Shown here in pieces: positions 1 through 10,168 of a stretch of 64,000 bases of DNA. The translations under genes were made by a program, and so were the position numbers. Position 1 is the first letter of the stretch. Every line of letters begins with the position of its first letter. The stretch is from Siphonodentalium dalli (Eukaryota > Mollusca > Scaphopoda > Gadilida > Siphonodentaliidae): the NCBI GenBank assembly GCA_032622095.1, contig CP136062.1:136560960-136624959 (forward strand), written 5' to 3'. The notes under the pieces were generated by a model. It was not told where the DNA came from, did no database searches, and saw nothing but the letters and a program-made list of their open reading frames with translations.

Positions 1-1599
1 CCTTTAGTTCAAATGACAGGTATATGACACATTTTTGGTTCATCCCATGGCACAAAGGGCAAAACTACTTCGTTACACCATCCCATCACCCGGGCAAAAG
101 TACTCCATTGAACATTCCCATGCAGTCATCACCCGAAACTCCCAATTTAAACTTCCGGTGACCTAATTTCACGGGATGCTGATACGGAATTCAAAGGATA
201 CTGATACGGAATTCATAGAATACCGATACGGCCCACGACCATAGTGGTATTTGTAAGGGATTAGTGGTAGTCATATAATAAAGGTAAATATGAAGATTTT
301 ATTTCAAATACTGACTGATAGGCAATTCTCTACCACATACATTAACATGGAGTTTCCAGGTCAGTGTGTGATGAGAGTATGCTATAGGTCTTCATGGGTG
401 GTCAAATTCCATACTGCTAAATGGAAATTTTAATACATGCGATTAGTGGACAAATACAGTAACCCAACAGAGGCTGATAGGTGCACATAAAACATTATTT
501 TATGCAAATGCATCCAATTTTACAAAAACAAATGATACACATCCCAGCATATCCCCAATATATCCAGTGAGATATCCCCCCCCCCCGCAAGCTCAGCTAT
601 TACATGAACCGAACATGTGCTTTGGCTATTTGGCTCTAACACATTTTAAGTTCATATCATTTCAGGACAGTGAACTCAATCTTGACTTTCGAGTCACTTT
701 TGACATTATGTAGACATATCCATGACATATCAGACACTGTTGTTAAGCTTCAATTGAACAAGAGTTGACATCTTTAGAAAATAGATATATATTTAGAGAG
801 GATATTTGCCAGGCTGCATTTGGAAATATTATTTTATAAATTGGTGATATCTGCAAATCTGAGTCATTGTGCAGGATACACACAATTCCATCATTTCTAA
901 GTATTTCCTGATTAGTCTGTCAACCAGCACATTATATAGCATTATTCCATACCACTTGTCTATAGTCTATTGGAGCATCTTATTTTATACTAAATGACAA
1001 GCATTATCTATGCCAGATCTGGATACTTTAGGTGTTGTGTTATCAACTGATCATCTGAGTTGATAGACATGCAAATAATTCATTGATTAGCTTGATGCAC
1101 TGATGAACATTATTTTCTAGCCATTCATAGTCACATTAATATTTGCCATGTACACAATGATGTTGTTTCAGTTACATGAGGACAAGTTTATTTATATCAG
1201 TTTTACATTTGCCGAAGTTTCTTTTGAAGGGTGTCGGGAAGGAGATTTTCACCTCACCGTCCCATATGCAACATCTCAGCTTAATGTCCCATCTACTAAG
1301 GCCCATATAAGTGCCCATTAACATAAGTAAGGTGATTTTGTAGTTACAATATGTTACATATGTGCACAAAAGGTCTTTAGTACACAAAATTGCATGAGGT
1401 TGTAAAAAACGCGCTTTCTGCCTCTCGGACCACCCACCCACCTCGGACACCCACCCACCCCGGCATACCTTCCTGCAAATTGTGTATTACACCCCCCCCC
1501 GCTTTAGTTATTAGAATCGATTAATTGCAACAAAATAATGCTAACCACTGTCAACTTTGGTACCACATTTCCCAAAACGTGTTATTTATCAACATTTTG
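1..1599. other. AT-rich intergenic DNA, no gene recognised
   Basis: No coding region I can support. Small structures seen: about three copies of a 22-bp unit around GATACGGAATTC (175-231), an 11-C homopolymer (576-586), and a CCACCCACC-rich stretch ending in a 9-C run (1428-1500). That stretch resembles the C-rich end of the repeat near 14350-14415. The minus-strand open frame at 1172-1450 has no recognisable motif and overlaps the C-rich repeat. Confidence 0.6.
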
Positions 1600-1865
1600 T
1601 TCAACGAAATATGGCCGTATTATCACTTGAGTATTCACGAAATGTTGCCGTATTACCACTTGTTTTTAGAGTTATCCATCTTCATCCGCAATTTTGACTG
1701 ACCGTCCGTTTGACGGCGTGTTTCTGGGCCACAAATAATTGAACATCTCGAGAAATAACAAACTTCAAAAATCGATATCTAATCACTCTGAGCTTTGACG
1801 TGTTGGTTCCTCGACTCGAATCAAATATTTGTTACCCCCCGAAGCCAAAGAAAATAGTAATTTAG
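1600..1865. repeat. Partial copy of the TTAA-flanked palindromic MITE family
   Basis: Shares long stretches with the complete elements at 23961-24439 and 28493-28959: the CCTCGACTCGAATCAAAT block, the ATCGATATCTAATCACTCTGAGC-like block, and the 'TTTTTAGAGTTATCCATC' block. The terminal AGGTACTCAA ends are missing, so this is a decayed or truncated member. Confidence 0.7.
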
Positions 1866-2604
1866 GAGCGTTAATTCGGATAATGCATCTTTAACATACC
1901 TCGAGAATTTAAATAACTAATTTTCCGATATTTCAAATTATAATTCTGTCGCTGATTCTAGAAATATCAATCTGCATGTTCAGTTTCGAGAATAATCCCG
2001 ACAAATATTCCTACTTTACTTCACTAAGAAAAGTGATTATTGTTCAACGTTGATTAAATATCCGTGCAACCATCGATCTATATCTATAATATACGTCGAT
2101 GGTGCAACCGTAAAGCAAAATCAATCGGTTGTTGAGCGATTTTCACATTCAGTGTCGAGTAAAATATTTACTCAACTCGTTGATTAGAATTGAGTAATTG
2201 TTGAGTAAAATTTTAGTGAACGAGATTTTCAGTCTATCTTATATAGGTGGACAATATATTTGCACATCAGTCCAAATGATTTGCTCTGCATCAAGTGTAA
2301 ATAAATTGACAATGCTATGTTTGCACTGAGGGCAAATTATTTGCGTTGAAGCGTAAATAATTCGCACAGAAGCGCAAATATGAAATAAATGTGAAAAATG
2401 TCTCCGATTGGGAGATATTTAATTATAGAGTGTCGTGTCCCTATAACATATACATGTAGTTAATTCTTCCCTCTATATATTAGAACAAACTATTCTAAGA
2501 TAAAAATCTGCGTTATTCCCATATATATTGCGGCCACAAAAGAAACGTTCTTGTGGTTGCCCAAGTACACACGATTGGGAAGGTAAGATAATTTTCGGTA
2601 TAAT
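1866..2604. other. Intergenic, no gene recognised
   Basis: AT-rich left flank of the large palindromic element. Repeated GCAAAT/ATTTGC half-sites occur at 2255-2375, without a clear period. Nothing coding seen. Confidence 0.5.
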
Positions 2605-2610
2605 TATACA
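2605..2610. repeat. Left 6-bp target site duplication (TATACA)
   Basis: TATACA sits immediately outside the first base of the left inverted arm (AGTAGTACGG at 2611). The same six bases in the same orientation sit immediately outside the last base of the right arm (10163-10168). A 6-bp duplication is the size made by Polinton/Maverick integrases. TATACA is nearly self-complementary, which slightly weakens the argument. Confidence 0.65.
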
Positions 2611-2618
2611 AGTAGTAC

Positions 2619-2644
2619 GGGGGGGGCGGGGGGGGGGGGGGGGG
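2619..2644 (+). repeat. G homopolymer expansion near left tip
   Basis: Eight G, one C, seventeen G, only 8 bases inside the element tip. The matching position of the right arm (10148-10154) has just a few bases, reading CCTCCCG. So this is an arm-specific expansion or a sequencing-prone tract. Confidence 0.9.
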
Positions 2645-3138
2645 CTCGTTCGCCCCACATCTAAAAATAGATTTTTTGGCGGTAAAATTGTTTGTACTAA
2701 AATATTAAAACAAAATAATTCAAAACCTAATTTTTTGTTTCCAAAATTTTCAGAAAAAAAGTTTTAAAAAATCTCAAGAATTAATGAAACTTTGAGTTTT
2801 CGGTCTCTTACCCAAATATCGGCCGACTATTAAATGTCGAATGTTTTTAAATTATTTGCGTGTGATATCTTTTGTTATAGGCCAACTATTTTTGTTCAAA
2901 CAAATTTTAAATATTTTTCATGAAACTCTGTTAATTTTATTAATCGATGTTTAGAAATAGCTTTATACCAATTATATGTGTATGGACTGGTCCGAGTCGC
3001 TGTAATTTTGGACATTGACACTATAGGTATGAATGCATACATTCCAGTGTTTGTCATCAGACGCAGTCTCGTCTATTACATCATATAATTGTCTCCACAA
3101 TACCTGAAATAATTTGACGCCATTACTCTTACATAAAT

Positions 3139-3938
3139 AATAAAGAGCGTTTATTCTTTACTTCTCTATCCCGATGAAGTTATTGAGTATATGACACACG
3201 TGCATTATCGCGAATTATTGGAAGAATTATTGAGATGTTGTACTATTTTGAAAGCAGTCACGCTCAGACGAAGAGCGTGATGCAAAATTACTACCCCGAA
3301 TGAACTGACATATTCTATGGAACAAATTTTCAATTATGTACACACACATAATCACACGCGTCAATAGGGTAACACTGTATAGGTCGAAAAAGAGTGACAC
3401 CTTGGATAAATTTACCAAATGACTGCTATTATATCTGTTGACAGCTATGAGTGTTTCGACTAGTTTGATGTTAGCTCTCACTCGCGTGTCTGAACATAAT
3501 TACATGTTTAACGGGTTATGATCACGTAAGGTTGATAAGCTGTGTCATTGTTAGCATTAACGCGATAATTAGTTATCAAAAATATGCATACATAATACGT
3601 ACATGTGATAAGACACTCAATAATAGAAGTTACCTTTGTGTTGTTGCTATAACAACCTTACGTAATAACCACTTATCGACCTATTCATACTTACGCTCAT
3701 ATATAATCTTATATAATGTTAACTATTTTCGGGAGTTATGGTATACAAATATCTATGATGAAGCTTCCTTTTATGCATGTTAGACGTGCACACGTATACA
3801 TACGTAATATCAGACTAAACAAAGCTGTTGATATGTTTCTTTCATCTTTTATATGATGGCGCTATATGTTATATACTCGATAGACCTAGTTACCGCCTGT
3901 GCTCAATCGCACATAAGCGAAACAAACGCTCTTTATTT
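3139..3938. repeat. Nested small inverted-repeat element, left-arm copy
   Basis: Bounded by AATAAAGAGCGTTTATT (3139-3155) and its inverse AAACGCTCTTTATTT (3924-3938). This is the mirror image of 8839-9653 in the right arm, so it was present before the arms were duplicated. No coding capacity. Confidence 0.6.
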
Positions 3939-4586
3939 AAATAGCAGGGAGGCTACTCTAACACTCTTAGTTTTTCCAACAAAATAGTTATCAAATTCGA
4001 TCACCAATAGAACTGTCTGTGAAACAACGATGACTTATAACAATCTTTAACTTATTTATCGATCTATGCTAGAACATGGCCACAACAAAATCATGACCAT
4101 AACAAAAAACATTACCTTAACCTTACCATTATGCATGAATATAAATTTACCATGCGTAAATATTGTCAGATTATCGTCTGATGAGCAAATCTATATGTTT
4201 ACATTATACTTAATCTCAGGTATGACTAGAATTGTATCATGTGTGCACATGACATCATTAGAAGGGGCAATACACTCAAGGAGTTAAAGTGACACGAAAC
4301 AAGGGACGTGATGCAATATTGGTGTTTGAATATTAAAGGAACACAAGACACTCTAAAGGGACACAAGACACTCATTATGAATGAATGTTAACAATACAAG
4401 CGCAGTGGTTGAAAGTTAAAATGACACAGAACAATATTTAAAGTTCAAATTTTCGGGCACTTAATGCGCCTTTTATCATTACGTATCGTTTCTCACTCTA
4501 CAATTCCCAATAATCCACTCACTCTCTCCCCGCTTATAGATATATAACGAAAACGGGAATATCATGTTGATGAAGTTTATTGAAAT

Positions 4587-5941
4587 TTAATCGTCCGAAT
4601 TGTCATCACTTTCGTCAGAAGTGTCATTTGTTTCGTCCATGAATTTTTCTAGCATCGGTTTGTACTTTAATATTGACATTTTCACTGCATCACATTCTCC
4701 ATAACCATTATTCAAATATTTGTCGACTTTATCCATGACTCTGTTGTGCAGAGTCCCATTGCGCAGCTGCAGATACGCTACTATTGTCCAAGCATAACCA
4801 TTCATAAATTGCTTCATATCTTTACTTTTAAGGTCCTTGTCAGCTTGTCAGCTTGTTCTTTTGCTTCTGTTTCTTTCGAACCATTTTCCTTATACGTGTC
4901 CACTTTATCACTCCATTCCTCATGTGTTTTATCTCTACTCTCATCACACAAACTTTTGAAGTATTCATCTTCATTCAATTTAATTTTCTTATTCTGACTA
5001 TCATCCGTGTCCTCAGTTAATTTTCGTTTTAACTTATTTTAACACCAGTTTTTTACGTGTCTCTGAACATCATAATGATCTTCGAACAAAAGCCCGCAGT
5101 CACTACAAGGGTACGACATGTCTTCTCGAATGTCTATGTTTTGACGGTTCTTCTTATTAATTTCATCGAGCTCACCAGGTGGCCTTATGTCGTTAGTATA
5201 GTCATTATGGTGACCCTGGGGCACAATATAATTATATGCTATGCCCTTCTGTTGACCAGGGAGATCTCTGTCATCGTATTTCATCGCATTCTGTTGACCC
5301 TGGGTCTCAGTGTCTTTTGTATGTTTTTTCATCCCATTCTGTTCATCTGGGTGTTCTCTGTCTTTTTGGAGATTATATTTCATGCCATTCCATTCACCCA
5401 TATGTTGGTTCGTGTCCTCTTTTAGTACATTCTGTCGCAGACGTAATGTGTCCGGTGTTGCGGCTTTTAAATCCACCAGTAGGTAACCGTACGGTTCACT
5501 CGTCGCTTCCGAAAACTCTCGAACCATACGCTGAGGACATTCAGGATACATCTGTCTTGATAATGTTGAAATTAATCCCTTGTCGATTGGGTTATTGAAC
5601 AATACCAAATATTGACAATTTCGTCGTTGCGTTGGATCTTTGTTGTAGTAGAAATTCTGGTTCAAACTTATCAAAGATAAGTTCAAATGGTGACTTCCTT
5701 CGGAATGCAAATCATTAACTCTCTGGTCTTTTGACGAAGTTTGCATCAAGTCATCGAGTATAACTAGATTTTTATACCGGGGGTTGATAAGAGAATCCAA
5801 GTTTGCTGGTATTCCTCGTATAAAGTTGACATGAGGGGTGACGGTATACTTTATTTCGTCATATAGGGGCTGCCAATATTTATAAAACCATATTATTCTG
5901 TCAGGTGCGGGTGATATTTTTGAGGCAGACTTTTGTAGCAA
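4587..5941 (-). pseudogene. Broken mirror copy of the packaging ATPase gene
   Basis: The left arm carries, on the minus strand, the part of the ATPase gene from just after Walker A to the stop codon. It lacks the start, the first zinc finger, the polyQ tract and the Walker A loop, because the arm ends inside the gene. Two lesions break the rest: a 3-bp deletion just after the second zinc finger (about 5036) creates a stop, and an 8-bp tandem duplication (about 4847) shifts the frame. The pieces between lesions are otherwise almost identical to the intact copy, with a few substitutions such as a C/S-type change in the second finger and D/V-type changes. It cannot give an active ATPase. Confidence 0.85.
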
Positions 5942-6387
5942 ATATAACGTCTGCCGGAGAAGCACTGTGTAGACGGGGAATCAACAGGTCTTGTCGGTAA
6001 GAGAGTCAGACGAGAAGTGAAGTCTCGGCTATTAAAACATAGTAATGCGATAGCGAACATCAAACGAGTCTGCGCACGCATATCTGTCAAAGGATACAAT
6101 AGCAGTCATTGGTCAATTTATCCACGGTGTCAGCTCAGTACACAATCGGCACGAAGCCGGAGGTCAACTCAGTACACAATCGATTTCATCATGTCACCAG
6201 GTTACACATATCTATATAATAGAGTGTTCATATTGAAATCACTCATAATTGCATTGACATTTGGATAGGTAGGTTGTATTGTAGCCAATGTGATAAATTT
6301 GTATCCAGTACAAACAACACTAAGAGACGTTGTGAACGACAGCCTGAACTAGTTAACTAGTCCACCACGTTTCCCTTGTTTCTGTTC
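5942..6387 (+). other. Unique centre of the palindrome, upstream of the ATPase gene
   Basis: Not part of either arm. However 6040-6140 is a diverged copy of the right-arm segment 9315-9400: both contain the AATAGCAGTCATTTGGT-like and AATTTATCCA(A/C)GGTGTCA blocks in the same orientation. This suggests an older terminal repeat or promoter segment preserved inside the centre. A short repeat around CAGTACACAATCG occurs twice at 6136-6183. No gene seen. Confidence 0.6.
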
Positions 6388-6395
6388 TATATAAA
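6388..6395 (+). promoter_or_regulatory. TATA box of the ATPase gene
   Basis: TATATAAA lies 47-54 bases before the ATG. An initiator-like TTTCACT at 6421-6427 is at a suitable distance for a start site and would give a leader of only about 20 bases. Confidence 0.6.
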
Positions 6396-6441
6396 TATAG
6401 GTGCATAGAAGACCGCTCGATTTCACTGATTATATAGGAAA

Positions 6442-8190
6442 ATGAAGTATCAATGTGAAGAGTGCTTAAGTGTCTATGCTTGGCAAGATAGTTTGAAGCG
6501 TCATATCAAAGTTAAACACACGCCTTCAGAACAACAACAACAACAACAGTATCATCAGCCACAACAACAACAACAACAACAACAACACCAACAACACCAA
6601 CAACAACAACAACAGTATCATCAGCCACAACAACAACAACAACAACAACAACAGTATCATCAGCCACAACAACAACACCACCACCAACAACAACAACAAC
6701 AACAACAACCACCAAGCGACATAACATCCTGCTTTGATGATCCAATGGCTAAAATCCAGGAAGATTTTATTTTCAAGCATCCATTCACGGCATGTGTAAG
6801 TGGACCGACATCTAGTGGGAAGACGTACTTCGTGAAAACCTTGCTACAAAAGTCTGCCTCAAAAATATCACCCGCACCTGACAGAATAATATGGTTTTAT
6901 AAATATTGGCAGCCCCTATATGACGAAATAAAGTATACCGTCACCCCTCATGTCAACTTTATACGAGGAATACCAGCAAACTTGGATTCTCTTATCAACC
7001 CCCGGTATAAAAATCTAGTTATACTCGATGACTTGATGCAAACTTCGTCAAAAGACCAGAGAGTTAATGATTTGCATTCCGAAGGAAGTCACCATTTGAA
7101 CTTATCTTTGATAAGTTTGAACCAGAATTTCTACTACAACAAAGATCCAACGCAACGACGAAATTGTCAATATTTGGTATTGTTCAATAACCCAATCGAC
7201 AAGGGATTAATTTCAACATTATCAAGACAGATGTATCCTGAATGTCCTCAGCGTATGGTTCGAGAGTTTTCGGAAGCGACGAGTGAACCGTACGGTTACC
7301 TACTGGTGGATTTAAAAGCCGCAACACCGGACACATTACGTCTGCGACAGAATGTACTAAAAGAGGACACGAACCAACATATGGGTGAATGGAATGGCAT
7401 GAAATATAATCTCCAAAAAGACAGAGAACACCCAGATGAACAGAATGGGATGAAAAAACATACAAAAGACACTGAGACCCAGGGTCAACAGAATGCGATG
7501 AAATACGATGACAGAGAACTCCCTGGTCAACAGAAGGGCATAGCATATAATTATATTGTGCCCCAGGGTCAACATAATGACTATACTAACGACATAAGGC
7601 CACCTGGTGAGCTCGATGAAATTAATAAGAAGAACCGTCAAAACATAGACATTCGAGAAGACATGTCGTACCCTTGTAATGACTGCGGGCTTTTGTTCGA
7701 AGATCATTATGATGTTCAGAGACACGTAAAAAACTGGTGTCAAGAAAATAAGTTAAAACGAAAATTAACTGAGGACACGGATGATAGTCAGAATAAGAAA
7801 ATTAAATTGAATGAAGATGAATACTTCAAAAGTTTGTGTGATGAGAGTAGAGATAAAACACATGAGGAATGGAGTGATAAAGTGGACACGTATAAGGAAA
7901 ATGGTTTGAAAGAAACAGAAGCAAAAGAACAAGCTGACAAGGACTTTAAAAGTAAAGATATGAAGCAATTTATGAATGGTTATGCTTGGACAATAGTAGC
8001 GTATCTGCAGCTGCGCAATGGGACTCTGCACAACAGAGTCATGGATAAAGTCGACAAATATTTGAATAATGGTTATGGAGAATATGATGCAGTGAAAATG
8101 TCAATATTAAAGTACAAACCGATGCTAGAAAAATTCATGGACGAAACAAATGACACTTCTGACGAAAGTGATGACAATTCGGACGATTAA
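6442..8190 (+). CDS. Zinc finger / polyQ / A32-like DNA-packaging ATPase
   Basis: 582 residues, intact. Residues 1-26 form a C2H2 finger (C5, C8, H21, H26). Residues about 31-90 are a Q/H-rich tract encoded by CAA repeats. From about 100 comes a P-loop ATPase: Walker A GPTSSGKT (121-128), Walker B VILDDLM with D196-D197, then a conserved block with SHHLNLSLISLNQNFYY and QRRNCQYLVLFNNPIDK. The DDL-type Walker B and following sensor block are typical of A32/FtsK-HerA packaging ATPases of Polintons, adintoviruses and large DNA viruses, which drive genome entry into capsids. About 315-390 is a degenerate repeat around G-x-x-N-x-M-K. A second finger is C2HC (C412, C415, H428, C433). KRK and KKIK nuclear-signal-like patches and an acidic tail follow. 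ATG 6442 is the first one after the TATA box. The finger fusion is unusual for this ATPase family. Function is inferred from family; activity of this copy is unknown. Confidence 0.8.
   Translation: MKYQCEECLSVYAWQDSLKRHIKVKHTPSEQQQQQQYHQPQQQQQQQQHQQHQQQQQQYHQPQQQQQQQQQYHQPQQQHHHQQQQQQQQPPSDITSCFDDPMAKIQEDFIFKHPFTACVSGPTSSGKTYFVKTLLQKSASKISPAPDRIIWFYKYWQPLYDEIKYTVTPHVNFIRGIPANLDSLINPRYKNLVILDDLMQTSSKDQRVNDLHSEGSHHLNLSLISLNQNFYYNKDPTQRRNCQYLVLFNNPIDKGLISTLSRQMYPECPQRMVREFSEATSEPYGYLLVDLKAATPDTLRLRQNVLKEDTNQHMGEWNGMKYNLQKDREHPDEQNGMKKHTKDTETQGQQNAMKYDDRELPGQQKGIAYNYIVPQGQHNDYTNDIRPPGELDEINKKNRQNIDIREDMSYPCNDCGLLFEDHYDVQRHVKNWCQENKLKRKLTEDTDDSQNKKIKLNEDEYFKSLCDESRDKTHEEWSDKVDTYKENGLKETEAKEQADKDFKSKDMKQFMNGYAWTIVAYLQLRNGTLHNRVMDKVDKYLNNGYGEYDAVKMSILKYKPMLEKFMDETNDTSDESDDNSDD
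6531..6712 (+). repeat. CAA trinucleotide tract inside the ATPase gene
   Basis: Nearly pure CAA with interspersed CAC and the repeated cassette CAGTATCATCAGCCA (three times). It encodes Gln/His with periodic QYHQP. Because the tract is trinucleotide, length changes keep the frame. Confidence 0.9.
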
Positions 8191-8195
8191 ATTTC

Positions 8196-8201
8196 AATAA
8201 A
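8196..8201 (+). promoter_or_regulatory. Poly(A) signal of the ATPase gene
   Basis: AATAAA begins 5 bases after the stop codon (TAA 8188-8190). With the close TATA box this makes a very compact, virus-like transcription unit. The same signal is kept in the mirrored pseudogene (TTTATT near 4577). Confidence 0.65.
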
Positions 8202-8838
8202 CTTCATCAACATGATATTCCCGTTTTCGTTATATATCTATAAGCGGGGAGAGAGTGAGTGGATTATTGGGAATTGTAGAGTGAGAAACGATACGTAATA
8301 ATAAAAGGCGCATTAAGTGCCCGAAAATTTGAACTTTAAATATTGTTCTGTGTCATTTTAACTTTCAACCACTGCGCTTGTATTGTTAACATTCATTCAT
8401 AATGAGTGTCTTGTGTCCCTTTAGAGTGTCTTGTGTTCCTTTAATATTCAAACACCAATATTGCATCACGTCCCTTGTTTCGTGTCACTTTAACTCCTTG
8501 AGTGTATTGCCCCTTCTAATGATGTCATGTGCACACATGATACAATTCTAGTCATACCTGAGATTAAGTATAATGTAAACATATAGATTTGCTCATCAGA
8601 CGATAATCTGACAATATTTACGCATGGTAAATTTATATTCATGCGTAATGGTAAGGTTAAGGTAATGTTTTTTGTTATGGTCATGATTTTGTTGTGGCCA
8701 TGTTCTAGCATAGATCGATAAATAAGTTAAAGATTGTTATAAGTCATCGTTGTTTCACAGACAGTTCTATTGGTGATCGAATTTGATAACTATTTTGTTG
8801 GAAAAACTAAGAGTGTTAGAGTAGCATCCCTGTTATTT

Positions 8839-9653
8839 AAATAAAGAGCGTTTGTTTCGCTTATGTGCGATTGAGCACAGGCGGTAACTAGGTCTATCGA
8901 GTATATAACATATAGCGCCATCATATAAAAGATGAAAGAAACATATCAACAGCTTTGTTTAGTCTGATATTACGTATGTATACGTGTGCACGTCTAACAT
9001 GCATAAAAGGAAGCTTCGTCATAGATATTTGTATACCATAACTCCCGAAAATAGTTAGCACAGATGAGTTAACATTATATAAGATTATATATGAGCGTAA
9101 GTATGAATAGGTCGATAAGTGGTTATTACGTAAGGTTGTTATAACAACAACACAAAGGTAACTTCTATTATTGAGTGTCTTATCACATGTACGTATTATG
9201 TATGCATATTTTTGATAACTAATTATCGCGTTAATGCTAACAATGACACAGCTTATCAACCTTACGTGATCATAACCCGTTAAACAGGTAATGATGTTCA
9301 GACACGCGAGTGAGAGCTAACATCAAACTAGTCGAAACACTCATAGCTGTCAACAGATATAATAGCAGTCATTTGGTAAATTTATCCAAGGTGTCACTCT
9401 TTTTCGACCTATACAGTGTTACCCTATTGACGCGTGTGATTATGTGTGTGTACATAATTGAAAATTTGTTCCATAGAATATGTCAGTTCATTCGGGGTAG
9501 TAATTTCGCATCACGCTCTTCGTCTGAGCGTGACTGCTTTCAAAATAGTACAACATCTCAATAATTCTTCCAATAATTCGCCATAATGCACGTGTGTCAT
9601 ATACTCAATAACTTCATCGGGATAGAGAAGTAAAGAATAAACGCTCTTTATTA
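8839..9653. repeat. Nested small inverted-repeat element, right-arm copy
   Basis: Bounded by AAATAAAGAGCGTTT (8839-8853) and AAACGCTCTTTATT (9639-9652), and flanked by TTATTTA at 8833-8839 and 9651-9657. It behaves as a small transposon that landed downstream of the ATPase gene. Solo copies of the same terminal motif occur at 34690 and 54131. Confidence 0.6.
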
Positions 9654-10162
9654 TTTATGTAAGAGTAATGGCGTCAAATTATTTCAGGTATTGTGGAGAC
9701 AATTATATGATGTAATAGACGAGACTGCGTCTGATGATAAACACTGGAATGTATGCATTCATACCTATAGTGTCAATGTCCAAAATTACAGCGACTCGGA
9801 CCAGTCCATACACATATAATTGGTATAAAGCTATTTCTAAACATCGATTAATAAAATTAACAGAGTTTCATGAAAAATATTTAAAATTTGTTTGAACAAA
9901 AATAGTTGGCCTATAACAAAAGATATTACACGCAAATAATTTAAAAACATTCGACATTTAATAGTCGGCCGATATTTGGGTAAGAGACCGAAAACTCAAA
10001 GTTTCATAAATTTTTGAGATTTTTAAAAACTTTTTTTTGAAAATTTTGGAAAAAAAATATTAGGTTTTGAAATTTTGTTGTTGAATATTTTAGTACACAA
10101 ACAATTTTACCGCCAAAAAATCTATTTTTTAGATGTGGGGCGAACGAGCCTCCCGTACTACT

Positions 10163-10168
10163 TATACA
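10163..10168. repeat. Right 6-bp target site duplication (TATACA)
   Basis: Exact match, same orientation, to 2605-2610, directly after the right arm tip. Confidence 0.65.

Larger units (their letters stand above)
2611..5941 (+). repeat. Left 3.3 kb terminal inverted arm
   Basis: Begins AGTAGTACGG, then a G-rich expansion, then CTCGTTCGCCCCACATC. It pairs with the reverse complement of 6841-10162. The inner breakpoint is at ...TTTGTAGCAA (5941), after which left and right sequences diverge at once. Differences between arms include a 14-bp indel (right copy longer, near 9060), an 8-bp duplication near 4847 and a 3-bp deletion near 5036. These argue against a simple assembly fold-back. Confidence 0.85.
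2611..10162 (+). mobile_element. Polinton/Maverick-like (adintovirus-like) palindromic element, reduced
   Basis: A 7552-bp unit: left arm 2611-5941, unique centre 5942-6840, right arm 6841-10162. The arms are inverted copies, nearly identical by eye. The ends read 5'-AGTAGTACGG and are flanked by an exact TATACA direct repeat. The one intact gene is an A32/FtsK-HerA-type packaging ATPase. Known Polintons are 15-20 kb, have 6-bp target duplications, 5'-AG ends and terminal repeats usually of 0.1-1 kb, and carry PolB, integrase, protease, ATPase and capsid genes. Here PolB, integrase, protease and capsid genes are not visible, so this copy would be non-autonomous. The class assignment is inference from ATPase, ends and duplication. 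An alternative is a different DNA transposon that captured a viral ATPase. Confidence 0.65.
6841..10162 (-). repeat. Right 3.3 kb terminal inverted arm
   Basis: Starts inside the ATPase gene, two codons after its conserved KTLL, and runs to ACTACT-3' at 10162, followed by TATACA. It contains 77 percent of the ATPase coding sequence and about 2 kb of noncoding DNA downstream. It is the intact counterpart of the left arm. Confidence 0.85.

Noticed and set aside
5057-5598. Two plus-strand open frames of about 120 codons
   Set aside because: They are antisense shadows of the ATPase pseudogene; the same frames occur on the minus strand of the intact gene (7184-7743).
2611-10162. Assembly fold-back artefact
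   Set aside because: The arms differ by several indels and substitutions and are flanked by an exact 6-bp duplication; an artefact would be identical.
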